Origin: Certhia americana
Lineage: Eukaryota > Chordata > Aves > Passeriformes > Certhiidae
DNA length: 64,000 nucleotides
NCBI GenBank assembly: GCA_018697195.1
Contig: CM031858.1
Location: forward strand, 84,751,034 to 84,815,033
Direction of reading: 5' to 3'
A model generated the notes under the pieces. That model saw only the letters and a list, made by a program, of their open reading frames with translations. It made no database searches and was not told where the DNA came from. Positions 13,316-26,000 of this stretch are shown one piece after another. The stretch's first letter is position 1; each line of letters begins with the position of its first letter. Made by a program: the position numbers and the translations under genes.

Positions 13316-13338
13316 AAGTGAAGTGATTCACTTCACTT
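13316..13338. repeat. Perfect 23-bp palindrome (11-bp arms, 1-base centre)
   Basis: The left arm AAGTGAAGTGA (13316-13326) and the right arm TCACTTCACTT (13328-13338) are exact reverse complements around a single T. The sequence can form a short cruciform or hairpin. It also holds two overlapping AAGTG/CACTT half-sites, which superficially resemble NKX2-type homeodomain sites. Function is unknown. Confidence 0.9.
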
Positions 13339-15121
13339 CATTATATAATCCTGGGGTCACTAACCCTGGGGAATTTATGACAGCAGAAAATTTGGTTGAC
13401 TAACAATCTCCAACTAGGAGAGAAATTAGTGTCAAACCTATGCCTTGTTAACCATTTGTGTCACTGCCTAGTTCTTCAATGAGGAAGTGATAGAAGTAAC
13501 TCCATATATTTAACCATTGTGCAACCTGATTTTCTCAGAGAAATTATTTTACTCTGTATAACTTCAAACTCTAACTTTTCCTAAAACAATAAGCCTTTTT
13601 AACAGCGGCTAAGATGTTATTTTGTAAAGTTGGGCTTTTGAAGGGAAAAACATTCCAGTGAAATATGCCAACTTAATGAGGACTCCAACAGCCCCATGAC
13701 ACACCTCCATGTGTCTACGTTTGCAAATTGGCAGCTCAACCATGGTACTACTATTAGAACCAACAGTGGCCCTCGACTTGTACTCTTGCAGTCCTTGACT
13801 GCACCCTCTGTTTGAACCCACAACATTTAAAACTTTTGTAGCAATGTCCATAGTTGGTTTGGGAGATGCCCAGATCAAGGACCAATATAACAGGCGGTAT
13901 GGCCATGTTTTAACATTTATATTGTTCTCCAATTTGTGTGGCACTCCATATATTCCATAATATATTTTTGATAATCAATCATACTCTTTTGAATTCTCCA
14001 AGGCATGCAGTGTGGATTAACGCTGTGAAACCCCAGAGCTGCTTCACTCTGGGGGCAGCAGTGCTGCTAGCATTATTTGATACAGTAATAAATTTTAAAT
14101 TTAACTCCCCCTGCCCCTTTATCTTGGTCTCTTTTGCTCTAGGGGTAAACCAGCAGCAAGAGTTAGGTAGCCTGGATGCAGTCAGCATGTGACCCTGTAG
14201 ACTCAATGTTATGAAACATTTCCTGACTCTTTATGCTTAAAGATGCTTATATGCATGTAATTAGGGTCAGAGTTTAGGTTCTCAGTTTAGAGCTTTGAAG
14301 AAGGACATGGCTGCTTTCAGGATTTTCAACTTTTCCATTAGGGGTCTGGAAAACAGTAAAGGCTTTCTGGCCTTCTGTTCTCCATGTCACAAATGGAAAC
14401 TTTTTTTTACGGAAATATCTTTTAAAATAGAATATTCTTTTATTTTGTCTCTTCAGGAGCTTCTCAAATTTTGCTTTACATTCCAAAATGGGTAATTTTT
14501 TACCCCAGAAATTTTTTAGTTCTAGTGATTCTGTATAGATTATTACACAAGTAATGTAGGACTGGGAATTTTGTCTATGTATTTCTATTCCTTTATCACT
14601 CCTTGTCTTTTGTTTTATGTTCCAACAGATATATATTTATTTCTATACAACCTAAAGTCAGTTTTAAATGGCTAACCACAAGGCATATTTCACTGTGTAC
14701 TTATAATACTCTTCATTATTCTTCACTGCTCACGTCTATATTTCTATTCATTATGGGTTGTCCATATACTCCTAAGTGGTGCCACCCAGAATCCTTACAG
14801 CATGTGCCATAGCATTATTTCCATTCCAATGCTCCTCCTTTTTCCCATTAACTAAAAATGCAAACATTTCCCAATATTTAAGTCAAGAAGATTTATGCAA
14901 GACTTCAGCGCTGGTGACTAAACAAAGTAGTGCAGCTGTTTAAACTTCCACTGTAAATTTTTCAAGTCAAGGAGATAAACATGGGCTCTATCATCTTGCT
15001 TGCACATTATGCTGTTGCATTTCTACAGTGTTCATCATGCAGCCCTTTTCAGCAATTTGTCAGCACAGGCCACTGTGGAGATTGTAGGCAAATGCTCCTT
15101 TGGAGAACAACGCAGACCATC
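13339..15121. other. Unique DNA; a 111-codon minus-strand frame without recognised homology
   Basis: The longest frame is on the minus strand at 13609-13944, with an alternative frame overlapping it. Its translation shows no domain, signal peptide or motif that I recognise, and no splice or promoter context was seen. The segment is slightly richer in G+C than its surroundings and could be an old repeat or pseudogene remnant. I do not call it a gene. Confidence 0.4.
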
Positions 15122-15139
15122 TGCAAGATTTAAATCATA

Positions 15140-15425
15140 ACACATCAGGAATTAGAAACACACGACACAAGGGGACAACAAAGAATCAAGCAAAAAACCC
15201 CAATTTTTATTCCTGAGCAGTTACTCCTGACCAGGTGTTGGTAGTAGGTACCAAGCCATTCGAGATGCAATGATTGGACCCAGCCCTGATGGCTGGGAGG
15301 GAGCTGGGTGGGAGCAGGCTCCCCCGTGGCTCAGGGATGCTCAAGCTCAGACCTTGGCCATGTCCAGTTCTGCTTGCCAGCCTCAGTGTAATACGGCCGT
15401 AGCCTGAGGGTAAGTGCCTCACTTT
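15140..15425 (-). mobile_element. GC-rich island, possible antisense LTR fragment
   Basis: This block is strikingly richer in G+C than its flanks and has CpGs, for example ACGGCCGT near 15394. On the minus strand a GC-rich 5' part leads to AATAAA (plus-strand 15206-15211), then a T/G-rich tail. That order matches the U3/R then U5 layout of a retroviral LTR. I could not find paired TG...CA ends or a target-site duplication, so the borders are approximate. Other readings are an unrelated GC-rich repeat or a processed-transcript 3' end. A 71-codon minus-strand frame across it has no recognised domain. Confidence 0.4.
15295..15312 (+). other. Canonical G-quadruplex motif
   Basis: Four GGG runs lie at 15295-15297, 15299-15301, 15306-15308 and 15310-15312, with loops A, AGCT and T. 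This satisfies the strict G3-N1-7 rule with very short loops, which favours a stable parallel quadruplex. It sits inside the GC-rich island, so it may belong to the regulatory part of a former LTR. Confidence 0.85.
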
Positions 15426-15469
15426 ATCCTTAAGGAATAACAGTCATGAAAGAATGAGCATAACTAAGG

Positions 15470-15528
15470 AGATGTATTGGACTTTTCAAATTCTTCATGT
15501 AGTGTCAGTGATTCTGTGATTCTGTGGT
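15470..15528 (+). mobile_element. Possible CR1 3' tail, very degraded
   Basis: The segment ends with two copies of GATTCTGTG, matching the short terminal direct repeats that end CR1 elements in the sense orientation. The upstream 40 bases resemble a CR1 3' end only loosely, through TTGGACTTTTCAAA-like sequence. If real, it is oriented opposite to the other CR1 fragments here. Confidence 0.4.
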
Positions 15529-17121
15529 TTCTTAACATTTGCCAGCTAAGATGTTAATGTATTCCGTAAAAGGAGTAAATTTACCATAGTCCAGGAACCA
15601 GAAGACAAAGACTTTTTCATCCCTTTACTCACATTCATGTTAAAAATTTTTCATTTACTCCTTGCATAGAACCTATATAGATTCAGAAGTGACCCACTCT
15701 ACCCATCCTTATTTATGGGCAGAATAACTATATTCAGGGTTGTTTCAATCTGGTTTATAATCCTCCAGACAGGATCTGTATTCCTCCTAGACCATCTAAC
15801 ACAGTTCATTTTCCTTAGCTTGATTTTGCTTTTCTGGTTTTCTACTCAGAATATTAGCACACTAAGCATTCTAGGATATGAATATGCTAAATTCTCCTAC
15901 TATCCCACCATTTTTTCATCATATTTAGCTTTTCATTTTTGCATCCTACCCCAACGAACAAACTCTTCACTTTCTTCAGAGTTTTTCACCATATATGGGG
16001 TTTTTTCCCATTTTGCTCTTGTGGTATTTATTTAGCTAGGCTAAACAAATCCTCCAACTATTCCCCAGTAATCTCCCATTATAAAACTCCTGGTTTTATT
16101 CCCTTTCACTTTTTTTAAAAAGGTGCTTACATTATACAGAAATCTTTATGTCCCAAAATGGGTACATATCTCAAGATGGGCAGAGCTAACAGCAGAATAT
16201 CACCCAAAGAAGAGAAAAATCTAATTTTTAAAAATATTTTACCCTTTTCTTCTCTCAGAAATAGTCAACCAACTCCAGATTGCAAAAGTATACCCATTTT
16301 ATTTTTGTTCTCACCTTGATATACTTTTGTTTGAATTTAAAGCACAGGCAACTTTTTTTTTTAATTTTACTGTAGATTTTTTAAAAATTTGTATACTGCA
16401 TAAAACCTGTGAAGCCCCTATCTTTGCTGTGTAGATTTAAATTTATGTCAAAAGAGATGTCCCAGCAAATAATCTGGCATTTCAAATATTCTCTGCATGG
16501 ACATAGGGAGTTATAGTCCCTGTGGAAACTTTCTGAGGCAAGTCCCAGAGCCTGTGTCTCTCCTGAGAGACTTAGGAGTGCAGATATATCAGAGTATCTG
16601 ATATCTCACAAGAAAAGACAAGATAAAAAAATACTATAGTAAAGCAGGATACCCAGGAAAAAAAAAGGAAAAAAACCTGAAAACAAAACCAAACAAAAAA
16701 AAATCCCCAACAGCCCAACTCCCAAATCTTTAAAAGGTGATTTTTCTACTTCTTAAAAAGTAGCAATAGTAATTTAATATCAACATGAATGAAGGGTTTT
16801 TTGACAGAGTAATACAAAATATCTTTGAATCATGTGGTTTTTCATTTATTCTAGATTCTTTCATATCTGCATTCAGATGAGGCTATACTTCATATGTCTG
16901 ATGAAGAGGGGTAGATGCACCAGCCACTCCAGTAAGTGTGGATAATCTATAAAACAAAGGATAATGCAATATGGCATAGGACAGACTGCAATACCAAAAC
17001 TCTATTGTCACTCAGAAGCTCTCATGTGTGCATAACTTTGCATGACTTTTGTTGTTTTCAGAGATATCTTTTTCATTGATACGCCGCAGTTATTCAGGGT
17101 AAGCACACTTTCCGTCTTTTC
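15529..17121. other. AT-rich unique DNA, no gene seen
   Basis: A T-rich 106-codon plus-strand frame at 15715-16035 reads as a hydrophobic, Phe/Ile/Ser-rich chain, as expected of T-rich DNA, and shows no domain. An imperfect hairpin (AGATATATCAG against CTGATATCT) lies near 16582-16606. A/C-rich low complexity occurs near 16660-16720. Confidence 0.5.
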
Positions 17122-17147
17122 TTTTTTTTTTTTTTTTTTTTTTTTTT
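17122..17147. repeat. Poly-T, 26 bases
   Basis: This is an uninterrupted T run after CTTTTC. Frames crossing it encode poly-Phe or poly-Lys and are artefacts. Its length is liable to vary between individuals or assemblies. Confidence 0.92.
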
Positions 17148-19353
17148 GTAATTTATCAAGGAAATCTACTGAAATATTGTTTAACGCACTACAGAAAACA
17201 TGGATTTCTCCCAAAAATGATCTGAAGAAAAAGTTCTGTATGCTCAATTGATTTGAGTACAATGTTGACTGGAGAAACAGATACTCTTATCTGCAGGATT
17301 TAAAACATACCTCAATGATCTGACTTCTCACACTTGAAGAACCCTTTCTTTTCCCTCTTTATTTCTATCCTATCACCCATAACTTGACTTATAATATCTG
17401 GTATTTAGAATATACCACTGGTATCAGCAAAATTTAAAATTTCTCATCTTCAGCTGTTGAGCTTTAGCCAGTTTGTTTTCCAAATGTCGCTTAGCAGAAT
17501 TATGGGTCAGTAACCAATAATCTCTAAATAGGAATCCAGTGGGAGGAAGACACTAGTTCTCCCTGATATTTCAAAGGCATTGCTGACTAGAACTGATTCA
17601 ATTTTTTTCCAACATACTTATTATTCAACATCCATATCATTCTAATTTTGATCACTGCACATGCTTGCTAACTTTTTGTCACTCTTTAGTCAACGCATTT
17701 ATAGAAAAATAGCTAATCAATAACTCTTCCAGTGATTAATAATTGAAATAATCTGTGAACTACTTTTTGAAGTAATGTACCTGCATGTTCAGTGACTGTT
17801 AGACTGTTTATAACGACTTCCTAGCCTTGATTACTTCATTTTAAAGAACGCCCCAAAATATCAAGAATAGATGTTTAGCAAACCTTCCAGAAGACCCTAA
17901 TAATATAGATTTAATGCATATAGTAAGCTTCTAAACCAGAACCGGGAGATCACTATAAAAACAGAAGTCCTAGCTGCTGAAAGCCCGAAAACACAGCTTG
18001 TGGGAATCACTGCAGCAGATTGGAGAGTGAATTGTGACTGGATGTGTGGATTCTCTGTACCTACAGTTTGCTGCACAAAGTTCCAGGGAGGAAGAACCAA
18101 GTCTGTATCTGGTCAAATGTTCTTCTAAGTACACAGTTACCTGGACATAGCTTTGAATTACTTAGGGAAAACACACATGCACACGTACGTTACTCTAGGA
18201 TTTGGCATTTTAAGAGTGCAGAGAAAAAGAGGATTTGTTTAGACTTACAGACTCAGCTTTGTGTTTCCCTTGCACATCTGACAACAAAAATTAGAAAGTC
18301 AGATGAAACATAAAAGAAAGAAACAATTTTGGCAAGCTGACCCCTTTCATCATGAAGGTAAAAGGGACAAGAACACATTCAATTGCTCTCACTGACAAGA
18401 GGATTAAATACCCAGCCAGAACAAGTAAAGGTAAAAACTGCTACTGGACCTCTGATATCATCTGCCAATATGTTGATCCCTGAGGATTCTGCAGAGCAGG
18501 AGGGAAAAACCAAGTTTCTAACTGTGATCAGACCTATCACATTGCATTTCTAGATTCACACCTGAGAAAGGATTTGGAAACAATTCACCTGGTGTGTACA
18601 GATAAGCAGTTTGTCCTTAGAAGAAAAGAAAATGCAACTATGTTTAGAATAAGGTACAAAACTAAGTCTGGTGGTTTTTTTCCCGCTGAAGATAGCAATC
18701 TGAGTCTTCATTTTAAATCATTAAAACAGTTCAGTAAAATTGCTAGTACCAGTTACTGGATTAAAGGAATCTTAAAGATACACAATTTTTAAGGATGCCT
18801 TGGTTATATACTTCAGTAGAAAAATGCAGCTCCTCTGCCCTTGCAACCAGATGCACAGACCAACTGTCTAAAAAAATGACCTGTACTGATGTGTGTGCTC
18901 AACTTCCTCCATATCATGGTCTAAATGCTCTGATAATTTAGAGTGTAAATTCACCTGGCATTATCAAAACTGTCAGGCACTACAAAGCTAATTTCAGGCA
19001 GCAAGAAAATTTGGAGAGTGTTGGATATATCCAGACCTGGAGCTGGAAAAACCTGGTTTTAGGGGTAATCATCTAAATTCAGAGATGACAAATGAATAAA
19101 AGACTCAAGATACTGATAATTTATTGCAAAACTCTACCTCCACCCCCCTCACCCCTCCAAAAACACACCTTCCTCTTCAGTCAGATGAAACCTCAGGAAC
19201 CAAAGCAGGGGAAGGGTGGACACTATCCCAGGAAAGAGACAGAAACCAAAAAGTGTGTGCGTAACAACCATATCCATCTTATTCTTATTGAGACTTTTCC
19301 TGTATGAAAGCATTCTAACTGTAAAATTCTTTCTTTTACAGTAACTAATAGCA
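17148..19353. other. AT-rich unique DNA, no gene seen
   Basis: Only chance-length open frames occur, for example an 89-codon frame at 18044-18313. A C-rich spot with CACCCCCCTC and ACCCCTCC lies at 19141-19159. No named repeat family was seen. Confidence 0.5.
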
Positions 19354-19371
19354 ATTAGATCTATTAGATCT
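19354..19371. repeat. Tandem pair of ATTAGATCT
   Basis: Two exact 9-bp copies are directly adjacent (19354-19362 and 19363-19371). This is a minor tandem duplication. Confidence 0.85.
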
Positions 19372-19465
19372 AGACCACTAATTATTAGAATTTGATTAGG
19401 ATTTTAAGACTTCCATTATAATGACGTTACATTCTTGACTTTATTTCTGTGTATATATTTATACC

Positions 19466-19487
19466 ATATATATATATATATATATAT
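19466..19487. repeat. (AT)11 microsatellite
   Basis: A pure alternating AT run is bounded by CC on the left and GAAGG on the right. Confidence 0.93.
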
Positions 19488-22400
19488 GAAGGTGTGTTTC
19501 CTCTTTGCTCATCATCAAGACATTGATTGCAACACCATAAGATAAGGGTTAAATTTGGAGAGTTTTGCAGAAACATAAACTCTTAGACTATAAAGAGAGT
19601 TTTTCTAAGGAAAGTAGCTTATTTAAGAAAAACATACAAGTGCTTTCCTGTTAACATGAACTGTAGTCACCCTACTAAAGCTAGTCATTTCTAACACCCT
19701 GGCTGGTAGCTCTGTGACTCAGATCTTTCATTCCAAGAGCTCTTCAGGAGTGTCCACAAATATTCTCTCCAGATTTTACAATGTGCTATAAAATATGCAA
19801 ATGTAAAGGGTGCTATATCATTTCCTCTCACATATACTAGTAAAAGGAGTCCCCAAACTTTCATTTTGACAGATATAACAAAAGATCACTTGTTCTTACC
19901 ACACAAAGAAGCAACAGCAACTGCTGGAGGATGTTGGTTTGATCAGATTGACATTAAATGGGGGAGGCCAAAACCATATTTTTTTTTTTAAGGCTGAGGG
20001 ACGACGTCTTCACTTAATGATAAGGAACTAGATGGCATGAAGACTTATATTGCTTTGGATGTGCTTTGTTTTGTAACTTCAAGCAGATAATTTCACCCCC
20101 TTTACTTAAATGTTTTGTTCACTGCATTTATAGGTTTTTAAGGCCATGACTGTTTCTCATTATTTGCATTTGATGTTAGTAAAGTATAAAGTTAAGAGGT
20201 TACTAATCTGCTTTGAGGTATCTCACTGTGGCCATGGTACACAATGACAACAGAGTTTCTGTGAGGAGGCAAGAAGGTTTTCAGTGAATAAGAGAAAGAT
20301 ACTTTTCTTTTATTGCTAAGGAAGAATAAACTAAGTATCAGGAACACATAGGCAGCTTTATTTAATATTTAATATCTCTGCAGGCAAAAGTACCAGCTCA
20401 AATACAAATAATGCATTTAAGTTGCTGCTCTGGGGTGATGCTGATAGTTTGTAACTATTATATCTTCAGACAGAGAAGTGCAGTTTCAGATCAAGTTTAA
20501 CACAGCTTTACTTGGTGACACTGAGCAAACGCTGGATTGCTTGCTCTGCTGTGTCACTTGTAATGAGTGACTTTAATATCTATGCTAATAAAGCTTGCTG
20601 CATCTCCTGTATAAGCTTGACACAGGCCCCAGTGGCAAAGAAGGAACAGGTATCTAAATTAAACTGAATATGTCTTGATTGAAAATGAAGAAAATTATAT
20701 TAACCAGTCACCTGTGGGCACATGTTACATGCTATGCTGTGCTGAGTTTGCTGATGTTAGTGTCTGGCATACTAATGCATGTCAAGCTTTGACAAAGCAG
20801 ATAAGGAGCATCTCCATCACTGAGAGGAGACAGACAGGCATGCTATCTTAGCAGTTCACTAAAATCTTTCTTTTGCTACTGGCAATTTGCTTTCCTGCAG
20901 ACCTTTTGCCTGACATACATGGGATGGGGCTGGTCCTATTGTTTTCTATGAGCAGCACTAAAGTCCATACAGATATAATCCTCAGATAGCATATGAAATT
21001 TGTTGCAACCAGAGTACAGTATTGAAGGTACTTAGAGGTGGCTTGAGTTAGGTGAACCCAGGTTTTACTAAATCAGAAGGCTTTATTTACATGTAGGGCA
21101 GTAATTGGGTTATAATTCTATAAGAATTACATACAAGTGTCTTATATCTTTATAGTGCCATAATTGGTTTTTTTGAGAAGCCTTCATTACAGAGTAGGAT
21201 AAAAGAATTCTTTTAGTTGTAAAATACAGCATAATGAGGTCAACATATGCAGGTGATGCAGGAGACGAGACACAGAGAGATGAATACTCTCATTCTCTTT
21301 TCCAGCCAATTCATTCTACGCCTGATTTTTTTTTTGTGCCATAATTTCTATGCTTGTAGACAAGAACTGAATTTATTTTCCCAATACAGTGTTAAAACCC
21401 CATAAGATAAAGTAATAGAATAGATTGGGTAGCACACTATATCCCAAACTTTTCACAAGTTGGAGCTGATCAGCTACATTTTGTGCCAAGCGGAGCTGCT
21501 CCTGGAATAGAGGTCACAAGAGAGTGAAGCAGTTCGAAGAGAAGTATCAGAGTGTATAAACCTATTTTTCACTCTGTTTTCTTCAGGTTGTCTTCACTTC
21601 GTTGGGCTTTAAGCGAGTGTGGGAATTACATCCAAGAACGGCAATGATTTGGGATGCTGCTGCATTGTAGGGCAGACCAGTACCAAGATAGGTGAGAGAG
21701 ATAGTAAAGACAGACATTAGAATCTATTTCAAATAGGCATAGCAAAAAGTTCTCAGGCAAAGCAAATCTAGTACACATTCAAATTCGTATCAGTAGTTAG
21801 AAGAAAATTAGCCTCTTCACTGTGGCGTAGAATGAAATATTCATTTTTAGCTCTTCCTCTATGGTTATTCATTCAGAGACTTTAAAGAGAATGAGAAAAA
21901 TCTTGCTCAATTATATAGAAAAAGTGGTGATGCATTGCATTCTTATGGAACTTCTTTAGTCCTGCGCTACCTTTATCATATCTCTTGTGGTATAACTTCC
22001 ACATCCCACAGCATATTCATTTTCTTTAGGAACATTGCTGCATTTCAAAAAAGTAATAGGAAAAGAGTAAGGGAAGATTTATTTTTATTAGCTACCAAGG
22101 GATTGTTCTTGAAACATTCTGATCCTTCAAAGCAGGACATTTTAGTGTTTATTATAATATAGTATGCAGTTCAATTTTTCTAAATTGAAATCTAAATTGA
22201 AATTGAAATTTTGGGGAAAACCAATTAATTATGGAATTATTCCATAGAACTTGGCTAGATTTGAATTCAGATATTAATGTTTATGAAACCTCATAGAAAA
22301 TTTTACAAGGAAGGAGAAAGTCATAGGAAATTAATTAAGTTGGAAGTATAGAATAAAAGGAACATAAAGATTTCTGGAATGATCAGTATGACTTGATATG

Positions 22401-22835
22401 TCCTCATGAGGAAACCAACATCTAATGTAAATTATAAATGTACACTCAATAGATGACTTATTATAGGTACATACTTTATTAAAGCCCCAACTTATGACCT
22501 TGGTTAATTCTTACAAATCAACGTTGAGACTTGCTTCTGAACAGGTGAATGTCATCTTTTAAATACTTTGAAGTGTTCTTTTTTGACATAAACTTTTTGC
22601 TGTGTCAAACGATAAAAACATGCTTCAGCATCAAAATATATTTTTAAATGAGAATCAAGTTTAGAAATTATCTTTGTCCTGTGTTTACCTCTATGCTTTT
22701 TTGTCAGAGCAAGAACTTTCAACTTTTTCCTCTGTGTACCAAAAAGTTATTGCAATTCTTGAAAAATATTTTTCATATTTATTAATTTTTTATTATTTTC
22801 TAGGATTTTTGAACTTTGTATTGCCCTGCCCAGTA
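19488..22835. other. Unique DNA; CpG-enriched patch near 21.5-21.65 kb
   Basis: No gene is supported. The interval 20515-20650 has a more balanced, less repetitive composition than its surroundings, a texture often seen in conserved non-coding elements, but conservation cannot be judged from one sequence. At 21481-21645 five CpGs occur within about 165 bases of otherwise CpG-poor DNA, together with a TATAAA-like GTATAAACC. This could be an LTR remnant, but I found no paired ends. Confidence 0.45.
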
Positions 22836-23085
22836 ACACAGAATACCAGAATCACTGAGGTTGAAAAAGGCTTCCAAAGTCATCAAGTCCAACATGTGAC
22901 CAATCCCCACCTTGTTAACCAGACCAGAGCACTGAGTGTTATGTCCAGTCCTTCCTTGGACACTTCTGGGGATGGGGATTCCACCACCTTCCTGTGTAGC
23001 CCTTTCCAGCTCCTGGCCACCTTTTCCATGAAGAAATTCCTCCTGAATGTCCAATCTAACACAAAGCAGAGAGACACCCACAGCC
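22836..23085 (-). mobile_element. CR1 LINE 3'-end fragment (antisense)
   Basis: Read on the plus strand, the segment opens with the terminal repeat ACAGAATACCAGAATCAC, then TTGAAAAAGGCTTCCAAAG and TCATCAAGTCCAACATG. Further on come a GGGGATGGGGATTCCACCACC block and GAAGAAATTCCTCCTGAATG. This is the reverse complement of the standard avian CR1 3' region, so the element's sense strand is minus. About 250 bp remain, which is normal because CR1 copies are usually 5'-truncated. The divergence is visible but moderate. A 141-codon plus-strand frame and 93- and 64-codon minus-strand frames overlap it and are by-products of the 3' untranslated region, not genes. Confidence 0.9.
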
Positions 23086-26000
23086 AGCTTTCAATATAAT
23101 TTTTCTGAAGAAGCCTTCTTAAAAGTTTGCTTTTCAGTAGATATTAGTTCGACAATCAAATGCAGGCCTATGTATTTTTTGTTAGACCAAGTGCTCATTT
23201 GAATTGGAATGTCTGCCAGGATGTTGCATAGGGTTAAACTGGAAAATAATGCACAGCGAATTCAGGTAGAGATTTAAAGAACCTGAGCTCTTAAATCTTT
23301 AAGAGTCTGAGTCTGCTTGCTGAGTTTATTCATTTCTCACTGACTGAAACTTCTCATTATTCCACTTAGAATAAGGCTGTATTCATGGGTTTTCCTACCC
23401 CATGATAAATTAGTCCATATGGTTCTCAGTCTTTCTTATCTGATAAGATATATAAAAACAAGATATATATAAATGAGAATTTTCAGGCACAATTCAGCCC
23501 CTGAAATATGTGATATTGAGGCCATATGAATGGTTAGATAAAAACTTGATACTCTTCATCAAAATATGGTTATTTTTATCCATATTTTTCCTTATATTAA
23601 GAATAAAATACTTTTCCAAAGTAACTTATCTTCCTATGTTGTTATAGTCTGAACACATTAACTTGTAAACAGGTTTGTAAATACAGTCTGTAATTCATTA
23701 AATTATATTAGGCTAGAAATCCCTGGGGTCAGAATAAGGAAACTCAGTAGAGAGGACTACCTAGTTGAAAAGCAGTGAAAGTAGGCACACTTGTATAGTG
23801 CCTGTTTCTGTAATAAAATTTTCTTCTAAACTCTGTTGCTTATGTGGTGAAAATCTTGGTTCAGGGCATGGGGGAAATGAATAGAGTTAGTATAAACTCA
23901 GGGGGAAAATCTCTTTAATAAAGTACACAGCAGAATATCAGTGTTTCTTGTACCTTGTCTCCCTTCCTTTGAGTACTTACAATTATTAACAACCATCCAG
24001 CTCATCATATTTACAATAGTACACTTTGCTGCTGTGATTGAATTTTTTCAATTTTCTTGTCTTTGCAATCTATTTCAGGATGCGTTTGTGTCTGTTTCAC
24101 ACTGCAAATATCATATTTATTACGTTTAGCATCCCAATGGAAAACAAGGGTACAGATTAAATTCTGGGAAGATACCAAACAAAGGTCAGGAGAACTGACA
24201 AAATAGAAAAGCCAGATTTAATATTCTCTAGTGATTTACAAGTGTTTACAGAACCTACCCAGTTTCCTGGCCCCATGTAGTCAACTGCTCTCATTATCAG
24301 AAGGACTTATTGGAACACAGTAGAACATGCTGGATGAATATTTGTTTTTCAGCATAGAAGAAGGACACCTGTTTGGAAGGGACTCTGACGACAGGATGCG
24401 TGATGTGGCTCCAACAAATTGTCCTTGACAGCTTAGATGTACTTAACCTCTTTAATAAAGAAAGATGGTCAGTCATATCTGAAAAGCTCTTGACATTAAG
24501 GTCATTCTTAGATGAGATTTTGATTCTATTCTTGTTTCTGTTGATCATTTGACAATGTAAGCTAGTAATTACAGAATTAATTGTCTGGGTGATGTATCTT
24601 ATAAAACATTCTCTTTTTTTCCTCTTCTTTTCTTAATGGAAAATTGAGTTGATGTATTTTCAGTTCTGTTTTCTATTAAAACATAACTTCATAAAAAAAT
24701 AGTTCAAAATATAGAAGATATAAACCAAATAATACAGTAACTCCAAAATGTGGGGATTAAACAGTTATTTGGTGTAAACTGAAGTGAGTTGAGTAATAGG
24801 TGTTTCAAAGACCTTGATCTTGATGTACGACTGCTTGCCAGCAGTCTCAGCAGAGTATGTCAACAGAGAGACTGACAGTAAAGCTATATCAGAGGTGTTT
24901 TAATTTATCTCTTTAAAGAAAGAGTATTTTTACCATTCCTCTGCCAAGAGATGCAAAATGTCCATCTGGTGAATACAGGTTGTTTGGAGTAGTTTTTTTA
25001 CCTATGTTCCTGCTGAGTAACTGCATTAAGATGTTTGTGTGGTTTCTTGTTTTGCATTGTTACACACCTGGAATTTTGCTTTTTGTAATTGAAGCCATAG
25101 TATTGTCTCTTGATTGTTCCTGTGTTGACTTTCATTGTGTTGGAATCCGGAGCCAGCCTTGTGTGATGTGTCATGAACAAGGTGCATTCAGTTTTTTCCT
25201 GAGCTTTGCAACAACCTCTTCATTACTCAATATATACTTCCATAAAAACATAGAAATTGTACTCATCTGTGTTGTACTGGAAGACATTAAATGTAATCTT
25301 GAGAATCATAATACATCTCTTAGAGCTGATCTATCCTTCACATACAATTCTTCTAAGCCACTAATTTTTGGCAGTCCAGGGACTAACTTTTTTCATGGGC
25401 TTTCTATAGTTTATTAACACTGTTCAGATAATGCTTTTTTACTGCTTAAGTGCTTGGAAAATATTTTAATATCAAAAGCATCTGTTCATCCAAGTTTTGG
25501 GGTTTCTTTTCATATTTTGTCCTTCTGTTAAATTGTGCAAGGGAAATTGCTCCAGGAATTTTACTTCTGGGATTCTCTATTACTTTCACATCAGACCTTT
25601 ATCATTCTGTGCTGACTTCTCAATATGGAGGGCATCAGGTTGTCAGGAATGTTCTCTAAGGAGCTGTGATCTGCTCCAGCTTGTACTTGGTGTCCAAGCA
25701 AGATGTACAGTGTATACTCATGAGACTTCTGTAACTGTGGCAAATACTGCTTTTTTTCTCTCAGTTTAATTGCATTTCACTATCATGGATATTAAGGTCA
25801 GGTGGCCTCTGTCCTGCAACAACTCCTGTGTTGCTTTATTGTCATTTGATTTTAGTGTGATGGCTCCTATTGAGGGGGAGACAAACTGATGCTACACTTT
25901 TTCTTTCTTCTGCTTTTTCAACTCTTCAGCAACATCACATAATTTGTCTAATCCCAGTATTTGTCTTAGTTAAATCACATCTGTCATTCATGTTAATGCT

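Noticed and set aside
22674..23099. 141-codon plus-strand open frame
   Set aside because: Its 3' half is antisense CR1 3' untranslated sequence and its 5' half is T-rich DNA. No domain or coding context was seen.
24980..25417. 145-codon plus-strand frame, the longest in the window
   Set aside because: It is a hydrophobic composition typical of T-rich DNA, with no motif, splice context or promoter. The length is only marginally unusual for 64 kb of such sequence.
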